Origin: Ricinus communis
Taxonomy: Eukaryota; Streptophyta; Magnoliopsida; Malpighiales; Euphorbiaceae
Length of the DNA: 64,000 nucleotides
Assembly (NCBI RefSeq): GCF_019578655.1
Contig: NC_063261.1
Coordinates: 248,001 to 312,000 of the forward strand
Direction: 5' to 3'
The translations under genes were made by a program, and so were the position numbers. Below, piece after piece: positions 55,751 through 64,000 of this stretch. How positions within the stretch are numbered: the stretch's first letter is position 1; each line of letters begins with the position of its first letter. The notes under the pieces are model-generated. The model was not told the origin of the DNA. It made no database searches and saw only the letters and a program-made list of their open reading frames with translations.

Positions 55751-57469
55751 AAGGATGACGAGGAGCATTGAACCATCTTATTAAGTTATTGTCCCTTTCA
55801 TAACTATTAAACTTATGAAAGCTAAAGTATTGATTGAAGCTTATTAAAGGTTGAGCATCTAGCCTCTTACAAAGGCATCCAAGGAATAGAAAGGACACAT
55901 TGCTGCTAAAACGACCATCGAAAGCACTAATGAACACAAACCAGGATAGCTGGAAAGCAATAAAAGCCTCCAACATATAGATGAAAATAAGAAGGTAAAA
56001 AGATTAATGCAAAATAAGCATAGAAGCTAGCATCAAGAAATAAGGAGAGGAAACACACACCTATACTTGGACACATTCTAGTTTGAGCGTCCTCTAGAAA
56101 AATGCTAAACTTCTTTACGTGGTGGCACAAAAGTGAAGGATACTTTACTCTAACTCTTACTAAAGAGCGCCATCCCCTACTCGAATGCTCAACTCCCTAT
56201 TAAGAATAATGGAATTCGATATGCCACCTCATCAAAGATCTAGCTATGTTGAGCATCTCTGACTATGACCTCAACCCACTTGACCTATCAATCATTGATG
56301 GATCCTCAAGACTTGAGTAATAGTGACGAAGGGGGGATGGAAACTCTATCAAGCTTCAGCAAAATGGTAGAAGTTGAATTGTCCCTATAACAAGAAGGGT
56401 GCAGCTCGAGGCGGATAAATCTCAACTGGTGTATGGACAGTCAATTGCTCGTACGTCCTACAGAGTCGTGCCCTCTATAAAAGGGTGAGTCAAAAATAAT
56501 AGACCCCTCCATAAGGAATGTGCTATAGAAGGTACCTCAACCCCATTTAGGAGCTAGGGGCATCACATCCTTTTCCTTGCTTGTTGCCTCATTTCTTTGC
56601 CATTAAAAGGTCTTTTACGATTGCTGACATCATGTAAAGCTCCAGTCTTCTAGAATTTAAGCACTAGAAGCGCGATGCACTTTGACTACTATAGGAGTTG
56701 GAGAAAAGAAATGGTTAGTGCTCATAAGACAAAAATTAATAAAAAAATGAAATAAATACCAAAGTGCAATTGCACTAGTTGAGAATTTTAAGAAACCCCT
56801 CCAAAAGGGAGCATGTCTACATGACACTCCACTCATGCGAGGAGACTGCATAGCTCCTTTAAAAGGAGTTGTATTATGAAACCCTATCATAGAGCGAGAG
56901 GTGTTCTAGTACTTGTAGAGGAAGGGTGTTGTGAGACACCCACACACCCCACCCCCTTATGGGAGGTGTTGTGCGAAACCCTCCTGCTTTAATTTTAAAC
57001 AGGATAGTAAATATGTATTTTCTAAAGAAGAAAAGTAAAAAATTTTACCTCTTGAAGACTTTTTTTGCTTTCCTTTTAAAGAAAGTTTACATTTCTTCAT
57101 CCTCTTTCCCCTTTCTTTCCTTTCTATATCAAAAACCTTTTCTTAAAAAAAGGATAAAGAAAATTTTAGCATTCTTTAAAAATATTCCACAAAAAAAATT
57201 AAAAAGATAATTGATCATTTATTTTCCTTCGAGAAGGTTAGTTCATATCTATTTATAAAAATGTACTCTAAGGGTTATATTATTCTTCGATATCTTACAT
57301 GGTATCATTTCTCTAAAAATACCCTCACAAGAGATTTTTTTTTTACTTTCAAGTACTAAAAGTTGCATTGAAAAATATGCCACTCAAAAGAAAATATTTC
57401 ATTTCACTAAAATTCCTTATTTAAAATGAGTGAATTTGCAGGCATACCCTTTAAGGAATACTTTAGTAT
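55751..57469 (+). other. Region between RNase H and the 3' LTR, no recognised domains
   Basis: Integrase would be expected here, but no HHCC, catalytic core or C-terminal motif is visible on either strand. 56770-56995 has imperfect repeats around GAAACCC(C/T)TCC and GGGAGG(T/C)GTTGTG. The rest is AT-rich. Confidence 0.5.
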
Positions 57470-58268
57470 AAAATATGCATCCAAATTAAATATTTAATTT
57501 TATGTTATACACGAGATTTAATAATAGAGAATTATTTTGCAATAAATCTTATGTGTGGACAATGTAGATTCAATAATATTTTAATATGTTATTATTTCGA
57601 CATTAAACTTTTTATAAATAAAATTATTTTAAAATTTATCCTTACATTTTTTGGACAATCTTGGGTTGCTGACGAGGCTCATTGTCATCCGATCAGGATA
57701 TTCAAGGGAGATCTGACTTGATAAGCTTAAGGTAAGGCTCATTATAGAAATGGTCTAATCTTTAATCTTTATTTAGAAGACATGTAATATAGGTCCAATT
57801 TATTAGGAAAGGAACCCAAACCACTAAACTGAGTTAAAGTCACTTAAACATTCCTCTCATCATATGAGGCCATGTATCATTTAGATTATTGACTTTCATT
57901 CACTCACAATCACTATAAATATTCATTCACTTTCTTATAGAAAGGATTTTTGCCTCATTTGACAGTTTTGCTCATCTTGACAATCTTAGAGAATAAATAG
58001 TTTTTTAGTCTCGATATTTCTCTCTAAGCTGATTGCACCCCTTACTAGTCACTACCATTAATCATTCATCACTCATTGCTTGCCTGTCACTTGGGCTACC
58101 CTTCTAGGATCTGTCATTGTATATACATTTGCCTCCAAATATTGCTTACGTATCATTTGACATGTTGATCTCTCTCTAACTTGGTCTACTCTATCTAGTA
58201 AAGAAACAAACTAAAAACACTAATCCTAACTCACACAATCTAAACCCCTTAACAAACCCAGACATCTA
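57470..58268 (+). repeat. 3' LTR of the second Tat element
   Basis: It aligns with 48460-49196, most clearly from 57790, and ends CCCAGACATCTACA. The left boundary is approximate. Confidence 0.65.
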
Positions 58269-58402
58269 CAAATAAAAAAAAAATCATACAAGACATATAC
58301 TTCCCTTGTCATTTTATTGAGACTTTTAAATAAAATGTATGCATAGCAAGATTGTAATTGATATTTTTGAAATATAGAGTAAATTTAATTTTCATGATGT
58401 TT

Positions 58403-59528
58403 GTTAGTCCTAAGAAGTTGATGATCTGAATTTTGATGATAACAAAACTAAATACTATATATCATATGTCTAACATTGCAATTTGAATTAAATCAAATTA
58501 TTGTTATAGAAGAAGACTCCATCAAATATATATCTTAGCTAAGGGAAATCAACAATGCCCCCCAAAAGAAGTCTATATAACAAGTAATCTCCATTCAAGA
58601 ATGTATGTTTCTTATATGTCTTGTTAAATGGATTATGTGTCTTTTTCAAGATAGAATAAGCCATATTTTGCACATCGTATAATTTCAAATCTTCTTCTGA
58701 TTTTAAATAATGAAAAGACACAATTTCTTTTTTTTTTAAAGTGAATAAAAAAATATAAAATCTTATTTATTTTTAGAATCACGCTTTTAAGGTATCTATT
58801 TTTTATCATTTATATGTTCGATATCTTTAAAGTATCTACGTGCTATTGAAATTGACACATTAGCTTCCACACTAACATACTCCCCCACATGTGTTGAAAC
58901 GGCTATTTCAAATTGGGTGAAGTAAAAGCAATCTCCATCGGTCAACTTTAGTTGTCTATCACAATGACAAACTATTTCGTCAGCAGCTTTCTACTGGTTG
59001 TTGATAGAAAGGTACAAAAACTGTCAAATGTCTAATTCAGCAGCTGTAAAGAGATTTTAAGTATAAAAATTAAAATAATTTCTTTATACATATTTAAATC
59101 TCAACTCTAACTACTAGTGTTTTGATTGCTCTATAATATAAGACTCACCTACCAAAATCAATAAGGAAAGGATTGCATTAACTCTTCAAAATTCTAAAGA
59201 GCCAAAGTTGCATTTATCACTCTTCATCTACTTCTTATTTCATTCTTGAGTATTTGCATTCATCACTTTCGAAAACTAGTTTTCCTAGCATTTATCTTGC
59301 ACTTGATCCATATAGGAATTCTGTAAATGTTCATCTTGCTTTTCAAAGGAAGATTCTCTTATTAATCTTGTCAAGCACCGTATAGTAAAGCCTGTAATTT
59401 ATAGGGTGACACAACCTCCCTTGTCAAAGTCTGTGAGATGTCAATTTGCACCTATTGAAGCAAGTGAGAGGTTGGCAAAAACCTAATAATTTATGTGCGA
59501 TAGTTAGAGAGGGGATATCTCAAGCTAT
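58403..59528 (+). repeat. Probable SIRE-like Ty1/copia LTR, interrupted
   Basis: It starts TGTTAGTCCTAAGAAGTTGA and soon has TTTTGATGATAACAAAACTA, a wording characteristic of SIRE/Maximus copia LTRs. The gag-only element at 59529 interrupts it before an end is reached. No copia coding sequence is seen in the window. Confidence 0.45.
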
Positions 59529-60961
59529 TGATGTGCGTAGAATACACACATCTAAATAGGGATTTTAAGGCAAAATTTATGTACATTTGGATGTGAAACA
59601 CTCACCCTATACATTTGTTTGTGTGCTTTAGGTCTAAAAGAAGTCAAAGAGTGATAAAGGGAAGAATTGGAAGTCAAAGTTACCGAAACAAGTCGAGCTT
59701 ACGCATCCCTAATCTGAACATGGCCGTGTTGGTTTTAACACTGGCCGTGTTCCAAACACGTGCACCAACACGGCCGTGTTGGTGCTTCAAACATCAAAGA
59801 AACAGAAGTTTTAGGGAGCACGGCCATAGAGAGTAACACGGGCATCAACACCAGCTCGTTTTGGGAACACGGCCACCAACACGGCCGTGTTGGAGGCGAC
59901 AGGGGGAATTAGTTAAAAGAAAGAAGAGAGGAAAAAAGAAAAGAGAGGGGGGGGGGAGAACGTCCTAAACCCTAATTTTTCTCTCACTAAGAGTTTTCTG
60001 AGCTGAAACTATGGGAAAAGGAGACTTGGATCAAGGTTTTAATCGAATTCCCTTCAAAGATTGAAGATTGGGCGAGGTTCGTTGATTGGTTTTCAAATCG
60101 AGCAAGAGGAACAAGAATCGATTCAATTCGAGCAAGAGGAATTGGGGCTGTTTACTCTCATCCAAGGGTGTAATCGGGTTTTCTCTACCTTTACTCATTG
60201 TTGTAATTGAATTCTTGTGGATTTTGATAATGAACATGATTAGCTAGATTGATTAAATCCATTGGGATTTCTTTACTATGTTGGCTTAGTATTATATTGT
60301 TGGACTGTTTGGGTTAGTTTTGTATTCTTCTTGCTTTCAGTATTAACAAGATAATGCATCATTCATGAGACGTTGTGAATTGTGTGTTTAGATTGCTTTA
60401 TGTGATTGAGAAGTCCATTTGGCAATTGGAATTTTGAATAGCAAGAACTGGTTAATAATCGCTTAGAGATAAGGATAATTATCTAGCCGGATTAAGAATT
60501 AACAAAGCTTAATAGAGGCAGATTAAAGCTTAATGCTAATTTAAGAATCAATAGTTAGGAAGAGATTCCAACTTTAGGTTATTAGGTTTAGGAATTCGGT
60601 TATCTCGAGAGAGAAACCGAATTCGGTTAAGAATTCGTCCACGGGTAGCATAATTAGACTCACCAATTCTTTATCTTTTGTTTGATTGCCAACTAGTTTA
60701 GGTTCCCTTTGGGTTTGCTTTCTTGTCTTGGTTATTTTATTTATCAATTACTCATGCATCTCCCTTAGAACTTAGCTTGTAGCTATTAGTTAATTTAGAA
60801 ATTATTCATCACTCATTTTAGGTTAATATAATAAAGAACAAAGGAGTAACTTTGGGCTTTCACTTTCCTGAGGAATACGACCTTGATACTCGCCATTAGT
60901 GCTAGACTGCATCGATAGGTACACTGCCTTAGATTATAGCTAACACAAGTAGCACACATCA
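59529..60961 (+). repeat. 5' LTR of copy B
   Basis: TGATGTGCGTAGAATACACA ... AGTAGCACACATCA, 1433 bp. The palindromic cluster at 59720-59900 includes CAACACGGCCGTGTTGG twice. Confidence 0.9.
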
Positions 60962-60967
60962 AGTTTT

Positions 60968-60985
60968 TGGCGCCGTTGCAGGGGA
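60968..60985 (+). other. tRNA-Asp primer-binding site, copy B
   Basis: TGGCGCCGTTGCAGGGGA, one mismatch to the tRNA-Asp complement. Confidence 0.85.
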
Positions 60986-61139
60986 ATGTTTGAAAATTAG
61001 ACTGAAATTTGCTATTTGTTAATTTAGCCATTTTTTTATTATTTTATTTTATGGTTTTTATTATTATTTATTTTCTTTTCTTTATACATATTTATTTAGT
61101 TAATTTTATGATTCGGGTAGTGGATGATAAGGAGGTTCA

Positions 61140-62156
61140 ATGATAAACTCTTTATACGACACGTTGGAAAATGGGATTAGGAACCAAGAGAGTGCTAAAA
61201 ATTGGGATACCCGTGCATCTTTAGAAGCTCGAGTGGAATCGTTTTGTAAGGCTACCGATCAACTCTCCACTCCTATCCTTTCATCTCAAGTTTTTTATGA
61301 ATTTTGTTGTGGTTTACATTTGAGTAATGATTGTCCTTTATATAGTGATGTTGCTCATTGTTCTTATAACTATGAACAAGTGAATTATATGGGAAGTTGG
61401 CCAAATGACTCGTATGGAAGCACCTACAATCAAGAGTTGAGCATTCGTTCACCCTTTCGATGGAGCTTAGATAGCCAAGAACCACCAGAATTTCAGCAGC
61501 CTAATCTTGCACCATCAACTCAAAGTGAAGAGTTAGTGTCAGAGGAGCTGATGATGAGGTTTATTGCAAGTCTTGAGGATAGACTCCAACAAACAGAGAG
61601 GATACTTGAAGATCAACAAGCCTCAATTAAGAACATAGAGCATCAAGTAGGCTCAATCTTCAAGTTACTAGCTGAAGAGAAATGGGAAACTCCATCAAAC
61701 GCTACTGAATCCGAGGAGCACTTGAGCGCCGTCACTTTGCGTTCAGGTGAGAATTTTTCTGGTTTATCTACTATGTTTGACGATGATGCTTCTATGCAGG
61801 ACGATTTCTTGAACATGGAGATGGAACCAGAAAAGGAAGAGGCGAACATGATTCCTTTGAAAGACTATCAACAGGAATGTACAGTTGATGATACTGAGTT
61901 GCAATTAGAGGGATTTTTGGTGGATTTTCCACAAGTCCCTTCGATGATGGAAGATGAGCACGAGTTATCCAATGAAGAAGTCTTGGAGGAGCTCGAGTTT
62001 TTTCTAGCAAGTGAACCAAGCCAAGGACTAGAGAAAACCATCAACGTTCCTGAAGAAATTGCCCAATCGTCGATCCTTCCAATTGGTGAAACTTCAGCTT
62101 TCAAATTGGAAGAGCCCCTAGAGCATCATGACTACGTGCAATTATACGAGGAGTGA
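61140..62156 (+). CDS. Gag-like protein, 338 residues, of copy B
   Basis: The start ATG at 61140 gives MINSLYDTLENGIRNQESAK. Residues about 60-75 contain a knuckle remnant FCCGLHLSNDCP (the C-x2-C-x3-H-x4-C form of Athila-type gags, first Cys replaced by Tyr). It is followed by NYMGSWPNDSYGSTYNQE, like the NYVGN...NPYSNTYNPGW stretch of those gags. Residues about 135-210 hold a coiled-coil segment, IKNIEHQVGSIFKLLAEE and SAVTLRSGE, matching the (E/Q)xQIGQLA...ITLRSGK end of gag. The rest is acidic with no known domain. The capsid core expected upstream of the knuckle is absent, so RNA packaging by this protein alone is doubtful. The TGA stop may be a decayed CGA, since copy A reads through. 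Confidence 0.75.
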   Translation: MINSLYDTLENGIRNQESAKNWDTRASLEARVESFCKATDQLSTPILSSQVFYEFCCGLHLSNDCPLYSDVAHCSYNYEQVNYMGSWPNDSYGSTYNQELSIRSPFRWSLDSQEPPEFQQPNLAPSTQSEELVSEELMMRFIASLEDRLQQTERILEDQQASIKNIEHQVGSIFKLLAEEKWETPSNATESEEHLSAVTLRSGENFSGLSTMFDDDASMQDDFLNMEMEPEKEEANMIPLKDYQQECTVDDTELQLEGFLVDFPQVPSMMEDEHELSNEEVLEELEFFLASEPSQGLEKTINVPEEIAQSSILPIGETSAFKLEEPLEHHDYVQLYEE

Positions 62157-62559
62157 CTCTTGCCCATCATACTGGCAGCTTGCTTGATAGTCGGGAAGAG
62201 GACATTGATGATTATCCCTCTAAGCGGATACTTGAAGACATTTTCTTGGAAGAAGGATGGATGGTTGTCGATCATGCCCGTTTGCTTTTCACCATGAGTC
62301 GAGCTAAGAAGACTCATCACATTAAAAAGAAGTACTTTTGGGAGGCACCCCAATTTTTATCTTCAATCTCTAATATTTTAACCTTTAGTTTTAAAATATT
62401 TAATTTTTGTTTCAGTTTCGATTTGAAGTATTTATTTTATTATTTGCAGCCACTCCTCTACCACAAACTAGCCAACGCCCTGATATACCTGTTGATGCAC
62501 CTCTTTTCACTCCGGAGCTATAATTAGGGCAGTATTAGTTCTTTTTCCTTTTTGATTTC

Positions 62560-62615
62560 TTATATTTTGTACACTAGGGACAGTGTGTCCTTCAAGTGTT
62601 GGGTGGGTGATATTT
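62560..62615 (+). other. Conserved hairpin and internal polypurine-like tract, copy B
   Basis: ACACTAGGGACAGTGT followed by GTCCTTCAAGTGTTGGGTGG. The stem keeps five pairs despite substitutions in the loop relative to copy A. Confidence 0.65.
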
Positions 62616-63870
62616 ATCCCATGTCTGTTATTTGTTTATTCTTTGTGCAATTTTTTGTAAAATTTTGAAAATTTCTCACTTTGTTTCGATGCTCTTACTG
62701 TTGACTTGCTTTTGAAATCCTGTTTATGTCCATGTGATCGGGTAAAACTGATAGTGTTGAGTTTTGCGGAAGAATGTAAGATAATTAGTTTGAGTTTTGC
62801 ACTAAGTTGCTTTGGTTTATTTAATTCTGTTTTGATGATTTTTGTTTGGAACCTACTCAAAAGCACACTTGTGAGAAATTGAGCCTAAATTGTAAGCATA
62901 CACTTTATATGCTTATATTTATTTCTTGTTGAGAGTGCCAATTACTGTCTTTACTTTTAGAACTTGCTCGGTAATGCTTATGAGGGCCACAAGGAGAGTT
63001 TAACACTTTGGTATGATAAAGGCACTTAGGTTTTTCATTCTAGCCCAATAGCCTTCATTCGTTTATTGATTCTGTAGATAACCCCCTCTTTCACCATTTT
63101 CTATCATATTTCATTGCCACTTAGTTTTATTCTGCTTTGGATTATGATTCTGCACATCAGTTGTTTTTATTGAGAATTTTTATCTTGGGAATAGTGTGAA
63201 ATCTTATAGCAGCTTTCTTCAATCCAAAAGAAATTCACTCTATTACGTGAATGTTCTTCCCTTATGAAAAAAAAGAGAAAAAAAGAAAAAAAATAAATAG
63301 AAGAATAAGAGGGAAAGGTGATGAAAAGAAAGAAAGTAAGTGAGCTAAACATTTTGATTTGATTCCTATTTCCTACATTGGACTACTGTTCATTGTTTAT
63401 CCTTTATAATTTTTGTGGCTTGTGTGCATGTCATTTATCTCATTGCAGAACACCATAGGTTCAACTCTTACCAAATTTACCTACCCTTACCTAATCCCCA
63501 TTACAACCCTTATAAAGACCTCTTGACATGGTTGTTGACTCTCCATAAATGGTAGGAGTAGGATTTAAGAGCAAGCATATAGTAAGTAAGGCAGTATTTG
63601 ATGCATTGAACGATTTAACACTATCCTTTAAACACTTTGAGTGAATCTTGTGAGGAGTTGGTTCTGAATAATTTTGTTGAGATAGTATTTTGTGAATCAA
63701 TAGCATCTTGGTTGTGATGATTGAATTGATTGCTTCGTTTCTTTTTGCTTGACTTACGCTTGTTAAGGATATGTGCAGGAGCTCTCTAGCTTGTCTGTCA
63801 GTTTAAGTGTTGTTCCTTAGTGGTTTATTTTCCTTATTTTACTTTTGATTGCTTGAGGACAAGCAATGAG

Positions 63871-63887
63871 CTAAGTGTGGGGTTATT
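63871..63887 (+). other. Terminal polypurine-like tract, copy B
   Basis: CTAAGTGTGGGGTTATT immediately precedes the 3' LTR at 63888. Confidence 0.65.
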
Positions 63888-64000
63888 TGATGTGCGTAGA
63901 ATACACACATCTAAATAGGGATTTTAAGGCAGAATTTATGTACATTTGGATGTGAATTGGTCCCAACACTCACCCTATGCATTTGTTTATGTGCTTTAGG
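63888..64000 (+). repeat. 3' LTR of copy B, first 113 bp
   Basis: TGATGTGCGTAGAATACACA and following bases match 59529 onward with few differences, so the insertion is relatively young. The window ends inside it. Confidence 0.9.

Larger units (their letters stand above)
48460..58268 (+). mobile_element. Second Tat-lineage LTR retrotransposon, degenerate, two LTRs
   Basis: 5' LTR (about 48460-49196), primer site (49199-49216), gag (49.3-51.2 kb), protease (about 53.1), RT (53.9-54.85), RNase H (54.9-55.3), second RNase H (55.48-55.75), a 1.7-kb region without recognisable domains, then the 3' LTR (about 57470-58268). The double RNase H and the primer site place it in Tat. No integrase is recognisable. 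A solo LTR of another Tat family interrupts it at 51416-53022. Confidence 0.75.
59529..64000 (+). mobile_element. Gag-only LTR retrotransposon copy B (continues past the window)
   Basis: 5' LTR 59529-60961, tRNA-Asp primer site 60968-60985, a 338-codon gag-like ORF, non-coding 3' half with the hairpin/polypurine motif, terminal CTAAGTGTGGGGTTATT, and a 3' LTR starting at 63888. No protease, RT, RNase H or integrase lies between the LTRs, in about 2.9 kb of internal DNA. The architecture is that of a non-autonomous terminal-repeat gag (TR-GAG-like) element that must borrow pol from an Athila/Tat relative. Confidence 0.85.

Noticed and set aside
57000..57210. Phe/Lys-rich 83-codon frame
   Set aside because: It is a translation of A- and T-runs in the 3' region of the second Tat element.
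1..64000. tRNA, rRNA or CRISPR-like features
   Set aside because: No cloverleaf, rRNA-like block or spaced direct-repeat array was seen. The tRNA-like matches are retrotransposon primer sites. The mitochondrial insert has no tRNA gene that I can identify.

Overview
The window is flowering-plant nuclear DNA from a repeat-rich, probably heterochromatic stretch. I recognise no intact host gene. It holds nested LTR retrotransposons of several Ty3/gypsy lineages, a CACTA DNA transposon, LINE fragments, MITE-like foldbacks, a chloroplast-derived insert (rpl14) and a larger mitochondrial-like insert (nad7 with its group II intron). The coding traces are dicot-like, but I cannot name the species.

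1-3334: a minus-strand Reina/CRM-like piece (pol C-terminus, 486-bp LTR, tRNA-Met primer site), then a truncated minus-strand Tat-lineage integrase copy that abuts a chloroplast insert carrying a frameshifted rpl14. 3335-15103: a minus-strand Tat/Ogre-lineage retrotransposon without its 5' end. Its 3' LTR is split by another LTR at 3514-4979. Protease, RT and two different RNase H domains lie at 10.6-15.1 kb. Between pol and the 3' LTR, on the opposite strand, is an apparently multi-exon gene with plant-mobile-domain and DUF7745-like segments; this is one of the most interesting things in the window. 15104-20107: LTR fragments, then AT-rich non-coding DNA.

20108-29871: a CACTA transposon bounded by a 3-bp duplication (TTG). 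It has Ptta/En/Spm TnpA-like exons and subterminal CCGACGG-type repeats. A plus-strand copy of the same Tat family (LTR, primer site, gag, protease) is nested in it, and so is a 0.5-kb foldback element. 31225-33411: a 2.2-kb Del/Tekay-like LTR with a tRNA-Met primer site.

33560-47190: mitochondrial-like DNA with LINE endonuclease and reverse-transcriptase fragments, a mitovirus-like RdRp relic and nad7 exon 1, intron 1 and exon 2. It is interrupted at 35100-39699 by a gag-only, tRNA-Asp-primed LTR retrotransposon that kept only its 5' LTR yet is flanked by a perfect CTCAC duplication. A second member of that family occupies 59529 to the window end, with a 338-codon gag-like ORF and the start of its 3' LTR. 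48.4-58.3 kb: a second, degenerate Tat-lineage element with two LTRs, interrupted by a solo LTR of the first family. 58403-59528: a probable SIRE-like copia LTR.

Nearly all coding regions are broken by stops and frameshifts. C-to-T and G-to-A changes, often at CpG, are prominent in the organelle inserts, as expected of methylated silent nuclear DNA. The interest lies in the order of nesting, the antisense gene, the gag-only family and the organellar and viral relics.
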